DNA of 34,817 nt from positions 1 through 34,817 of IMG/VR virus record IMGVR_UViG_3300025687_000159, one strand, 5' to 3'. Source of the DNA: a virus. Each line of letters begins with the position of its first letter. The stretch's first letter is position 1. The notes under the pieces are model-generated. The model made no database searches. It saw only the letters and a program-made list of their open reading frames with translations, and was not told the origin of the DNA. This document shows positions 1 through 7,664 of the stretch, piece by piece. The position numbers and the translations under genes were made by a program.

Positions 1-376
1 CGATCGACGCACGAGCGACCACATGATACACGCGAGCCATGTCCGGCGTCTTGGCGAACACGGCGAGCTCAAGTGACTCGCTGATCATGTAGGTGTCGAG
101 TGCTTCACCGCTCGCTGATCGCCCCCCAAAGTCGCTCAAGAGCTCCTGTGTCACCGCCTCCGCTTGTGGAACGACGGTGATCAGCGGCGCTTGTACGCTC
201 CCTTGTGCGTTGCGTGAACGGATCGCAGGAAAGTGAGCACCGCTGAAGTCAGCGAACCACGCGCTCAACGTAGCGTCGCCCACACCCACAAAGAGCCCCT
301 TGAACGCCGACTCTCTGGTGCGGTAGTACGTGAAGCCGCTCGTTAAGGCGTTGACGACGTGGAGGTCTAGGATCAT
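1..376 (-). CDS. Virion-block protein, 3' end cut by window edge
   Basis: An open frame starts at the ATG at 376-374 and runs to the window edge without a stop, giving 125 residues beginning MILDLHVVNALTSG. The start overlaps the stop of the preceding gene (ATGA), as at other junctions in this block. I do not recognise a named domain. It is soluble-looking, with a segment AVFAKTPDMARVYHVVARA near the visible end. It lies after the capsid, adaptor and neck genes, where phages usually encode tail terminator or tail completion proteins. That role is inferred from position only. Confidence 0.75.
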   Translation of the reverse strand, partial: MILDLHVVNALTSGFTYYRTRESAFKGLFVGVGDATLSAWFADFSGAHFPAIRSRNAQGSVQAPLITVVPQAEAVTQELLSDFGGRSASGEALDTYMISESLELAVFAKTPDMARVYHVVARASI

Positions 377-1122
377 CAGTACACCTGCTGAAAGAGGTCT
401 GGGAGGCGTTGTGCCACTTGATCAATGAAGCGTCGCGCTGTGATGCCTTTGGACACCCATGCGCCGGGGCGTTGATTGCGCCAGCTCGCTCGACGCCACG
501 TTCGATAACCGCCTGTCTGCGTCACCGGTGCGCCACCTTGCCCTCGTGAGTACGTTGAGGCGAGCCTCACCATCCCTGCGAGTGGATCGCTGACGTGGTG
601 AGGTTTGAGACGTGGGGCGAGCCCCCTTCCGAGCCGACCGCCCCAGCTTGTTCCGTTGGGGCCTGTCGTTGTCGCTGCGAGTCGTCGCGCCGCTTGTCTC
701 GCTGATTGACCGCCCATTTGCTCAATGCTCTTGGGCGTATGGCTGAAAGGCACGTTGAGGTAGAGACCGCCGCTCCGCGAGACTCTGATGTTTCGCGTCG
801 ACGCTCTCAAGAGATACTGCCTCACGTCGTAAGGGCCACTCGTGCCGATACCGCCGGCGCCCATACCTTGCTCGACCATGTGAGCGAGCGTCGCTGTTGA
901 CGGCGCGGCAGGCAGTCCACAGATGAAGCCGTTCGGTGTGACGTTCCTCACTTGCAGGCTGTTGAGGTACGCTTGACGCGTCGTGCGTAGTCCAGCGCGA
1001 GCAAGTGAGCTCCACTCGGCGAGCACAAGATCAGCGAGCATCTGTGAGCGACGTTGCGCGTCTTGGTCTGTGAGACCCATCGAGCGCACCATACGCTCGA
1101 CCTGCACTTGCACACTAGCCAT
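376..1122 (-). CDS. Putative neck/tail-completion virion protein
   Basis: A 248-residue basic protein. I chose the start MASVQVQVER because it overlaps the end of the preceding gene by only 8 bp (start ATG and stop TAG interlocked); a longer frame to 1185 would overlap it by 71 bp. Around residues 105-130 is a segment with SGGLYLNVPFSHTPKS, resembling the 'G-x-Y-L-x-V/I-P-F-x-H' patch I associate with phage neck and tail-completion proteins; this is recognition from memory, not a database hit. The C-terminal part is rich in Gly, Arg and Trp. Its place after the zinc-motif connector gene supports a virion role. Structural function is moderately likely; the exact role is unknown. Confidence 0.72.
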   Translation of the reverse strand: MASVQVQVERMVRSMGLTDQDAQRRSQMLADLVLAEWSSLARAGLRTTRQAYLNSLQVRNVTPNGFICGLPAAPSTATLAHMVEQGMGAGGIGTSGPYDVRQYLLRASTRNIRVSRSGGLYLNVPFSHTPKSIEQMGGQSARQAARRLAATTTGPNGTSWGGRLGRGLAPRLKPHHVSDPLAGMVRLASTYSRGQGGAPVTQTGGYRTWRRASWRNQRPGAWVSKGITARRFIDQVAQRLPDLFQQVY

Positions 1123-1930
1123 GATCGTAGCCCATGAACTCAAGTGAGCAGTGAGCTTGAACCGGCAGGAGCAACGGCGCCTCATCTGGCGACTTGCGAA
1201 TGAACGTCGAGTCTCTGTGCGTGTGAGGTCGGTCTGCGACGTAGTATCGAGGGCGAGCGTAGTAGCTCACAGCGTAGCGCGCCCCCACGAGAGGCGCTGT
1301 CCCTAGTGCGTCGCCCTTCGTAAAGTCGAGCAAGCCTTGCGTCGTCACGTCGAAGTCAACACCCTCGACGAGCACGTCGCTCTCTGTGCTGAGGCCGCTC
1401 AAACCTGCTCGCTGTAGACGTAGGACACCGAGCGTCCGCTCACCTGTCGCGAGGTCGAGCTGTCTCGGCTGTATCGGATAACGCAACGCCTCAACGAGCG
1501 CTGAACGTGTCCTCGTCTCTCTGTACACCATGACTGAGGCGACGAGCGTGTATCGGTCGCCGTATGCAGGGAGATGCTCTGGGAGCAAGCTCACCGACAC
1601 CATCCCCCTGGCGTACTCGCCGTACATCGTAAACTGCTCTGTGTTCGATGAGCCGCCTGTGACGATAGCGCGTATCGGCTGTGCGCTGTGCCAAAAGTAG
1701 CCTTTGCCGCCGCACAGCTCACAGTCGGCCCTCGCCTCACCTGTCACGCCGCTCGTCGTCTCGATGAGCCCCACGTCGTAGGCGCTCGAAGGCTGTGAGC
1801 AAGGACACTCAGCACACTGCTCCCACGTCAGATCGACGCCCTTTGAGAAAACGAGCTTCCGATACTCCGTCATGTCGAAGTCGACGCGAGGGCGCACCTT
1901 CGTCGGCTGTCTGCTTGGGAGCGACGTCAT
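1115..1930 (-). CDS. Head-tail connector-region protein with Cys (zinc-like) motif
   Basis: A 271-residue protein. The ATG at 1930-1928 overlaps the preceding stop (TGATG); a GTG three bases earlier is possible. Cysteines at about 39, 42 and 44 (CAECPC) and 70 and 73 (CELCGGKGYF) form a CxxCxC ... CxxCGGKGY pattern like a small zinc ribbon or DnaJ-type knuckle. The middle (about 85-130) and C-terminal parts look beta-rich. Proteins with a Cys knuckle followed by beta structure occur in phage neck regions next to the head-tail adaptor, as here. Zinc binding and the neck role are inferred from motif and context; no enzymatic residues are evident. Confidence 0.75.
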   Translation of the reverse strand: MTSLPSRQPTKVRPRVDFDMTEYRKLVFSKGVDLTWEQCAECPCSQPSSAYDVGLIETTSGVTGEARADCELCGGKGYFWHSAQPIRAIVTGGSSNTEQFTMYGEYARGMVSVSLLPEHLPAYGDRYTLVASVMVYRETRTRSALVEALRYPIQPRQLDLATGERTLGVLRLQRAGLSGLSTESDVLVEGVDFDVTTQGLLDFTKGDALGTAPLVGARYAVSYYARPRYYVADRPHTHRDSTFIRKSPDEAPLLLPVQAHCSLEFMGYDHG

Positions 1931-2880
1931 CACACCACCCCAAACTGAACGATCTTATATTGTGCTCTCAGCGCGCCCATGAGGAGCTTGTACTGCTTGT
2001 CGAGCGCTTCGGCCCTTGAGCTGTACCCACTGTACATCGCGCTCGACGTAGTCCCCACGCTCTGTGAGAGGCCGTCGACGCTGAGGCTCTGTGAGGCGAT
2101 ACCGGCGCCCAAGATCAAGTCACCTGCCACATGGAGCAGGAGCAACGTCGCGCCCTTGATACCGATGGCCTGTTTGAGATCGGCTGGCAAGGTGTCGGCG
2201 AGCCAAGTGATCACGAGGTCGCTTGTCGGCGCTGTGCTCACGCTCAACGTGAAGCCGCCTTGCCCCTTCGCGCTCACCTTGACGTCGCTTTGGTCGGTCT
2301 CGACGAGGTACTGTAGCAAGAGACGGTTCTCAAGCTCGACCCTCACCGACGTCTCACCTGCTTTGATCGTCGCTTGTCCTGTCCTTGTATCAAAGCCGGC
2401 GGTGTAGTCGAACTCGAAGTACGAGGGGATGTAGTCTCGGTGTTCATAGATGCCTTGACCACCCATCAAGGGTACGCCCTGTGAGAAGAAGTAGCTTCCC
2501 AAGCTGTCCTCTGAGGGGATCAAATTGAGCTGTCCGTGCGTCGTCGATGTCCATCTGATCCAAGAGGTCGGTATCTCGACGCCCTGGAACGAGCCGAACT
2601 TGATGCGAGCGGCGTTCACCGCTTGTACAGGCCGGTGATCCAATCTAAAGGGCCAATAAGCCGTCCGGTTTTGGCGCTCGGCGTCGTGCGTCTCTTGCTC
2701 GACCGAGAACGGCTCGATAGATATGCCAAGATCGCTCTCGACGTGTCGGATCGCCGCCTTGATCGACTGCTCAAAGATCACATCTGGATAAGGTGAGCCG
2801 TCGTCAAGCGTGAGATCGACACCTAAGAGGAACGTGTCTTTGAGCCATTGTGGTGTGATCTGCGTATATACGCCGCTCAT
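1930..2880 (-). CDS. Head-tail adaptor/connector protein
   Basis: A 316-residue protein. A GTG at 2886 is possible, but the ATG at 2880 has GAGGAG eight bases upstream, while the GTG would sit only two bases from it. The N-terminus has LLGVDLTLDDGSPYPDVIFE followed by a helical stretch (IKAAIRHVESDLGI), the layout of phage head-completion or adaptor proteins that dock on the portal. The central part is beta-rich and aromatic. The C-terminal 90 residues are helical with a Gly/Ala/Leu patch (about 235-255), which could insert against the portal ring. The gene follows the capsid by one small ORF, the usual adaptor position. Adaptor role is likely, not proven. Confidence 0.78.
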   Translation of the reverse strand: MSGVYTQITPQWLKDTFLLGVDLTLDDGSPYPDVIFEQSIKAAIRHVESDLGISIEPFSVEQETHDAERQNRTAYWPFRLDHRPVQAVNAARIKFGSFQGVEIPTSWIRWTSTTHGQLNLIPSEDSLGSYFFSQGVPLMGGQGIYEHRDYIPSYFEFDYTAGFDTRTGQATIKAGETSVRVELENRLLLQYLVETDQSDVKVSAKGQGGFTLSVSTAPTSDLVITWLADTLPADLKQAIGIKGATLLLLHVAGDLILGAGIASQSLSVDGLSQSVGTTSSAMYSGYSSRAEALDKQYKLLMGALRAQYKIVQFGVV

Positions 2881-2898
2881 CGGCACGTCTCCTCGGTG

Positions 2899-3165
2899 TT
2901 ATTTGGCGGTCTTGCGCGTCGTGCGCCTCCGCTGTTTTGGCGCAGGGGGCTCTGAGTGCTCCGCCTCATCAGACGTCGGCTCATCGCCCTCTGCGTCATT
3001 GTCCTCGATAGGTGTCACAAAGACAAACTCTGCGACGTCGCCGTAGCGCTGAAGGACGTCTAGCGCGTAGGCGGTGGGCGACACAACGAAGCCTTGCTCG
3101 TCGAGCTCGATGTAGCCTTGTCCGATTTGGATGCGGCAGTCTCTCAGCTTGTTATGTCGCCACAT
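2899..3165 (-). CDS. Small conserved head-region protein, acidic linker and basic tail
   Basis: An 88-residue protein starting MWRHNKLRDCRIQIG; the ATG at 3165 has AAGAGG six bases upstream, whereas a longer frame would run back into the capsid gene. The first 55 residues look folded (QGYIELDEQGFVVSPTAYALDVLQRYG). An acidic stretch (residues 58-72) and a strongly basic end (KQRRRTTRKTAK) follow. It sits between the major capsid gene and the adaptor gene. Small ORFs here are common in tailed phages and may encode head decoration or connector accessory proteins. I do not recognise a named family. Confidence 0.65.
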   Translation of the reverse strand: MWRHNKLRDCRIQIGQGYIELDEQGFVVSPTAYALDVLQRYGDVAEFVFVTPIEDNDAEGDEPTSDEAEHSEPPAPKQRRRTTRKTAK

Positions 3166-3176
3166 AGTCCGACCTC

Positions 3177-4607
3177 TTAGGCGATGGTGTCGAGCATACC
3201 GCTGGTGGCGGTGACGCCGGCGTTCTGCAAGACCCACATCTTGTTAGGCACCTTCACGATGGGGGAGCCGAACAGCATGAGGAGGAAGGGCTTTGAGGTC
3301 GCGACCTCGGCGAGCGGACGGCGGAAGAAGTCGAGGAGGCGAGCGAACTCAAGCACGTCAGGGTCGTGCTGGACGAACACGATCTTAGATGTGCCGGGGC
3401 GCACAGCGTTGAGGTCGACGAAAGAGGTCGCGCCGGAAGAAGCGGCCTTGATCTCACCGATGAGAGTCGCGCTCTCCTCAGCACCGCCGGCCTCGGTGCG
3501 GTACACCTTGAAGAACACAGCGTCAGCCTGGTTGGCGATGCTGAGAGTCACCTTCTCACCGAGAGACACAGACACAGCGGAGCTAGACACAGGCGCGCTA
3601 AAGCCACTGTTGTTCACGGCGACCACTCGGTAGATGTAGTCACCGGCGTCGGCGGCGTAGAAGCGAGACGCGCTGTCGCTAGAGGCGGTCGCAGAGCTGA
3701 TCACAGGGTTCGCAGGGGCGTTGGTGGTACCGCTCGCCGCGACAGGCGCCTTGTACGCGTTGAACAGGAAGGGCGCGCTCTTGACAGGAACCGCACCGTA
3801 GGGGCTCATAATGGTGAGCTCCTGGACGCCGTAAGAGATGCCGTCAGCGGCGCGAGACACACCGAACTGATCGTGACGACCGAACTGCACAGCGAACTTG
3901 ATGAGCTCGGCGTGGATGCGAGGCTCAACGTAGATGCAATCAGGGCGACCGAAGCGAGGAGCGCTTTGGAGCTCTGCGAGCACCTCTTGGAGCAGACGAG
4001 GGGTGGGGGACTTGCCACCGAGATCAAAGGTGTTCGCGCCGTTGTTGTGCGACTCGATCTGCTTGATGATACCGTCGAACGCGAGGGGGTTGACGCTCTC
4101 GTCAGCATGCCAGAGTGAGCGCTCGAGCTTCTGAAGGAGGCGCAGTGTACCGCGCTCGGTCTCAGCGGCGATGGCGTTGGTCTGATTGCCGATCAGACCC
4201 ACGAGTGAGCCGACGTCAGTCACCTCACGGCGCTCTGCCATGTACTTGATACGGACGCTCTTGCGCTCGTACTCAGAGCGGTTGGTGGTGCCGCCGGAGC
4301 CCTCAGCAATGAACGCCTCAAGATCGAGACCGTGATCGTTGATGACCGCGTACTCGTGAACGGTGTTGGTCACGTTCACCTTGGGGATCGCAGGCCAAAG
4401 GGCGAGCTCCTTCATGGTGTAGGTGGCCGACGCGAGGGTGTTCTCGATGGACTGAGGGACGAGAGGGCTGAGTGAGCCGTTGTCGCCGCCAGCGGTGCCT
4501 GCAGGGGTCTGATAACCCATGTTGGCGCTCTTGCGGAGTGCGTCGTTGAGTTGGGCCAAGTCTGCGACGTTGACCATCTGATTTGCCTCTGGGAATGAAA
4601 TGCTCAT
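3177..4607 (-). CDS. Major capsid protein (HK97 fold) with Ig-like insertion
   Basis: A 476-residue protein; the ATG at 4607 (MSISFPEANQ) has GGAG nine bases upstream. After a short N-terminal arm, residues about 60-290 carry typical major-capsid features: PLVPQSIENTLA, the strand-rich AIPKVNVTNTVHEYAVIND, IKYMAERREVTDVG, and a receptor-like helix TERGTLRLLQKLERSLWH. Residues about 293-406 form a Ser/Ala/Val-rich beta domain (YIYRVVAVNNSGFSAPVSS, FFKVYRTE) like an immunoglobulin or fibronectin fold, after which the capsid fold resumes (VFVQHDPDVLEFARLLDFFR, PLAEVATSKPFLLMLFGSPIV). It follows the protease and scaffold-like genes, the classic order. Capsid identity is strong from context and pattern; the Ig-like domain is an inference from sequence style. 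Confidence 0.88.
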   Translation of the reverse strand: MSISFPEANQMVNVADLAQLNDALRKSANMGYQTPAGTAGGDNGSLSPLVPQSIENTLASATYTMKELALWPAIPKVNVTNTVHEYAVINDHGLDLEAFIAEGSGGTTNRSEYERKSVRIKYMAERREVTDVGSLVGLIGNQTNAIAAETERGTLRLLQKLERSLWHADESVNPLAFDGIIKQIESHNNGANTFDLGGKSPTPRLLQEVLAELQSAPRFGRPDCIYVEPRIHAELIKFAVQFGRHDQFGVSRAADGISYGVQELTIMSPYGAVPVKSAPFLFNAYKAPVAASGTTNAPANPVISSATASSDSASRFYAADAGDYIYRVVAVNNSGFSAPVSSSAVSVSLGEKVTLSIANQADAVFFKVYRTEAGGAEESATLIGEIKAASSGATSFVDLNAVRPGTSKIVFVQHDPDVLEFARLLDFFRRPLAEVATSKPFLLMLFGSPIVKVPNKMWVLQNAGVTATSGMLDTIA

Positions 4608-4620
4608 ATTCGTCAGCTCC

Positions 4621-5283
4621 TTAGCCGATGAGTGAAGTGAGATCGTTTGAAAGGGGTGCACCAGACTCAAGCTGGGCGATGGCGCCGCGTAAGCGGTACC
4701 TAGTGGGGGCGTCGGTGTCGGCGCTTTGGAGCTTCGTGAGAGCCTTGCGGATCATCTCACCACGCTCGACGACAGGCGCGACGACGACAGGCGCGACCGA
4801 TGCAGAGGTCACAGCGCGAGGTGCGACAGGCTGTGCGGCGACGGCGTTGAGTGACTTGGCCATCGCGCCCTGCTCGGTGCGCATCGCCTTCATCTCCTCT
4901 AACATCGCCTCCATGCCCTTCATCATCGCGCTCATGCGCTTCTCCATGTCGGCGACGATGCGGTCGGTGCCGTCAGCCATCGCCTTCATCGCCTCCTCCA
5001 TGCCGTACATCTTGAGGCCCTTCTCCATGTCCTCGTCGTCCATGTCCTCGTCGTCCATAGACTCCTCGTCCATGTTCTCGTCGTCCATGTTCTCGTCGTC
5101 GAACAGAGGAGCCTGCTCCTTAGCTGGCTTTGACTTAGGCTCGTCGTCCTTCTTCATCGCCTTCGCGAGCGAGTCAATCGCCTCAGTGAGTGCGTCGACC
5201 TCGACCTCGTCGGCGACAGTCTCAACGACCGCCTCCTCGATGAGCGCAGGCGCGCTCTCAATGTGCTCATTGTGCTCGTTCAT
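4621..5283 (-). CDS. Scaffold-like acidic coiled-coil protein
   Basis: A 220-residue protein starting MNEHNEHIES, with GGAG six bases before the ATG at 5283. It lies between prohead protease and major capsid, the usual scaffold position. Residues about 15-55 are acidic and helical; residues about 63-88 contain tandem five-residue units (FDDEN, MDDEN, MDEES, MDDED, MDDED) with matching DNA repeats; residues about 95-140 are a Met/Glu/Lys helix suited to a coiled coil. An Ala/Val/Pro linker and a basic helical C-terminus (ERGEMIRKALTKLQ) follow, the part that in scaffolds binds the coat. Scaffold function is inferred from position, charge and helicity, not a recognised domain. Confidence 0.75.
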   Translation of the reverse strand: MNEHNEHIESAPALIEEAVVETVADEVEVDALTEAIDSLAKAMKKDDEPKSKPAKEQAPLFDDENMDDENMDEESMDDEDMDDEDMEKGLKMYGMEEAMKAMADGTDRIVADMEKRMSAMMKGMEAMLEEMKAMRTEQGAMAKSLNAVAAQPVAPRAVTSASVAPVVVAPVVERGEMIRKALTKLQSADTDAPTRYRLRGAIAQLESGAPLSNDLTSLIG

Positions 5284-5315
5284 CACGTGCTCCGTTTGTT
5301 GGTGTGTTTGTATTG

Positions 5316-6311
5316 TCAAGGTTTTTTCCGTCGTTCGCAAGTTTTCGCGAGATCATAGACCTTTGAGACGATTGAGTCTAGCTCATCAGCGCTCATCGAG
5401 GGGAGCTGTCCCCTTAACACGTCGGCGAGCTGTGCTCGTGTCATCTTGCGCTTCGGCGTGTCCGTTGTCGCGCTAGAGAGGCGACCCTCAAGGCTCTGTT
5501 GCGCGAGCGCGCTCAACGTAGCGTCGGCGTCTGGGATCGTCGCCTCTTGGTAGCCCATGCTCGCCGCACCGATCGAGCGAGCGATCAGCTCAAGGTTCGT
5601 GTGGGGGTTCACCGGCGCCGACGTGATCGCCACGTTGAGTACACGCGCCTTCAAGACCCTCTTGGGGTTCGTGGGGTCGCGTTGCAGAACTTGCCCCTCG
5701 ATCGAGAAGCCAAGTGAGCGAGGCGCCGCCGCCTTCTGCAACGCGAGCGCCGTCTCATAGATACGTCGCCCCAAGTCCTTCGCCAGGTACAACACACCCT
5801 CGACGCGAGTGCGCCTCTCGTCCACCGGCTCGATCTTCACAGGGTGACCGAGTACGGCGCTCGGCCCTTGCTCATGCTCGTGATTGAACCAGCCGTGCCT
5901 CAGGAAGTACGACCAGTCGAGACCATCTTGAGCGATCGACTCGCCCTCAAAGTCGAGGTCGTCCGTCGAGCAGATACCGCCGATCGCGACGCTCTCTGGC
6001 TCGTCGTCGCCCTCAGCTTTGCTCAAGGTGTCGAGCGACAACGGCACCCACCGAGCGAAGCCTTGAAAGCTCTTTTGTGTCGCCTCCTCGATGTCACCAT
6101 GCTCAAAGTCGTTGTCTTTGAGCCATTGACGGAAGGCGCTCGGCGTCATCTTGTCGGCCTTCGCTCGCACCGACTGCACCTCAGATGCGCCGTCTTTGAT
6201 CCCTAAGATCATCGACAAGCCCTCTGGAGCTCCCTTCGGTCTGAAGCGGCGGAACTCATCATACATCGCAGGGTCGGTCTGCCTTGCGGCGTGTTCGTTG
6301 GGGAATGGCAT
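5316..6311 (-). CDS. Prohead maturation serine protease
   Basis: A 331-residue protein; ATG at 6311 with GGAG seven bases upstream. Residues 1-75 form an N-terminal domain with FPNEHAARQTDP and an AFRQWLKDNDF helix, seen fused to several phage head proteases. The protease core spans about 105-235: a conserved His in WFNHEH (His144) followed by the LGHPVK strand, and Ser in RSLGFSIEG (Ser199 is the best nucleophile, Ser203 the alternative), matching the 'NHD ... SxGF' layout of HK97/U35 prohead proteases. The C-terminal third is helical and basic. It would cleave scaffold and capsid arms during head maturation, which fits its place just before the scaffold-like and capsid genes. Confidence 0.9.
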   Translation of the reverse strand: MPFPNEHAARQTDPAMYDEFRRFRPKGAPEGLSMILGIKDGASEVQSVRAKADKMTPSAFRQWLKDNDFEHGDIEEATQKSFQGFARWVPLSLDTLSKAEGDDEPESVAIGGICSTDDLDFEGESIAQDGLDWSYFLRHGWFNHEHEQGPSAVLGHPVKIEPVDERRTRVEGVLYLAKDLGRRIYETALALQKAAAPRSLGFSIEGQVLQRDPTNPKRVLKARVLNVAITSAPVNPHTNLELIARSIGAASMGYQEATIPDADATLSALAQQSLEGRLSSATTDTPKRKMTRAQLADVLRGQLPSMSADELDSIVSKVYDLAKTCERRKKP

Positions 6312-6314
6312 CGT

Positions 6315-7343
6315 TTACTCCGCTCGGCGCAACGCGCCTTCTCTTGTGACTTTGAAGCCTTGTGGCACTGTGATCGTATCACATCGACAGTTGGGGTGCA
6401 TCGGCCAAACGGTCGCTTGCCACTGCGCTCGGTCACGCCCCACGTTGACGCCGTTGCCGATGAGATCAACGACCTTAAACACGATCGGCTCGCCTCCCTC
6501 GGTGAACAGGTCGAGACAGCGTGAGCAAGCGTCGCTCTCTGGTATGCGAGCCACCTGTGCGTCGTCACCATGCGCTCTCAGCGCCGCGTTGATGCGCCCT
6601 TCGTTGTGCGAGCCTTGAAGCTCTGTGACAGCGATCCTCTGCCAGTTGTGCGCGTAGTATTGCGAGCGATCCGCCAACGTCCCTGCGAGCGCTCTCGCGT
6701 CTCTCGTTGTGGCGAGTGTGCGCGCTGTCTCGTTGCGTATCTCGTCGAGCCTCTGTTGCCGCTGTATCGGATCGACCTCTTGAGCGATGACCTCGCCGGC
6801 CCACGCCTCAGCGACCACTTGGTCGAGATCAGCGTTGAGCCGATTGCCTAGACCGCGACAGTACTCGCCGGCGCGAGTGAGCGCTCGCACATATCCAGCC
6901 GACTCCGCCGGGCTCATCCACGTTGGCGGCTCGATCGGCATCGGCGCCGTTCGCTCAATCGGTGGCGCAGGTGGGAGCGCTCCACGACCGCCGCCCACCG
7001 CCTCAAGCTCATCGCGTCGCCTGTTGCGTAGATCGACGGCGCGCACCTCGACGAGAGGCGCCCAACGCTCGATCCCCCACGTCCTCATCTGTGCTCGCGT
7101 CGCGTCGTCCGCCGTCCCCATGATGTCACCGGCGACGAGCAAGAACTCATACATATCAAGGTCGGTTCCACCGGCTTTGAGGCCCTTCAGCGACTCGTCG
7201 TCGAGCAAGCCAGCGTCGATCAGCTCACCTAGTCGCTCTTGTGACAGACCGGCTCGTTGAGCGCCCAAGAACTCGACGAGGAAAGCGTCGTGGTGGAGCT
7301 CCGCGAGCCTGCGTTGTTCGGCGAGTAGCTCGTCGCGTGTCAT
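6315..7343 (-). CDS. MuF-type phage head morphogenesis protein
   Basis: A 342-residue protein. The N-terminal half is helical (RDELLAEQRRLAELHHDAF and onward), with a Pro-rich linker near 125-140. The C-terminal half has the hallmarks of the Mu gpF/SPP1 gp7 head morphogenesis domain: the RIAVTELQGSHNEGRINAAL helix, a Cys pair in SDACSRCLDLF, and the signature WPMHPNCRCDT near residue 320. This family is a minor head component associated with the portal and needed for correct head assembly or DNA ejection. It ends 4 bp before the protease start. Family assignment is strong; no toxin or nuclease domain is fused to it. Confidence 0.9.
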   Translation of the reverse strand: MTRDELLAEQRRLAELHHDAFLVEFLGAQRAGLSQERLGELIDAGLLDDESLKGLKAGGTDLDMYEFLLVAGDIMGTADDATRAQMRTWGIERWAPLVEVRAVDLRNRRRDELEAVGGGRGALPPAPPIERTAPMPIEPPTWMSPAESAGYVRALTRAGEYCRGLGNRLNADLDQVVAEAWAGEVIAQEVDPIQRQQRLDEIRNETARTLATTRDARALAGTLADRSQYYAHNWQRIAVTELQGSHNEGRINAALRAHGDDAQVARIPESDACSRCLDLFTEGGEPIVFKVVDLIGNGVNVGRDRAQWQATVWPMHPNCRCDTITVPQGFKVTREGALRRAE

Positions 7344-7346
7344 CGC

Positions 7347-7664
7347 TCAGTATACCTTCTCTGGGTCTTTGTCCGCAGGGCGAAGATAGTCGGCGAGGTT
7401 GAGCGGTGGCTCGATGGTATATGTGAAGCCGTCAAAACGTGCCGCCGCCGCGTGTGCCGCGTTTAAGTACGTCTCGGCGTTGAACACCGACGGGGGCTTT
7501 ATGTAATACCCCGGCGACGTCTCAAACAACGTCGTAAACGCGCCGAGCACTTTGCTCGATCCTGCGTACTTTGCCACACAGAGGAACGGCGTCTCTTTCC
7601 ATCTGAGCTTGACCGTTGCGCTCTCTCCCTTATACCTACAGGTGATCGTTGTGCTGTTGCTCAC
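7347..7664 (-). CDS. Unknown small protein in head block
   Basis: A 105-residue protein with a GTG start at 7664 that overlaps the stop of the preceding 587-aa gene (GTGA), suggesting translational coupling. The sequence looks like a compact alpha/beta fold: strands STTITCRYKGESATVKLRW, then a loop with YYIKPPSVFNAETYLNAAH, a helix and a Pro-rich tail ending EKVY. I recognise no domain. It lies between the polyvalent structural protein and the MuF head protein and is probably made with them. Confidence 0.65.
   Translation of the reverse strand: MSNSTTITCRYKGESATVKLRWKETPFLCVAKYAGSSKVLGAFTTLFETSPGYYIKPPSVFNAETYLNAAHAAAARFDGFTYTIEPPLNLADYLRPADKDPEKVY

Noticed and set aside
3366-4118. 250-aa plus-strand ORF antisense to the major capsid gene
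   Set aside because: Arg/His/Val-rich translation typical of a shadow frame in GC-rich DNA; the capsid frame is clearly coding.
4628-5476. 282-aa plus-strand ORF antisense to scaffold and protease
   Set aside because: Ser/Met-rich translation mirrors the acidic repeats on the minus strand; no SD or domain.
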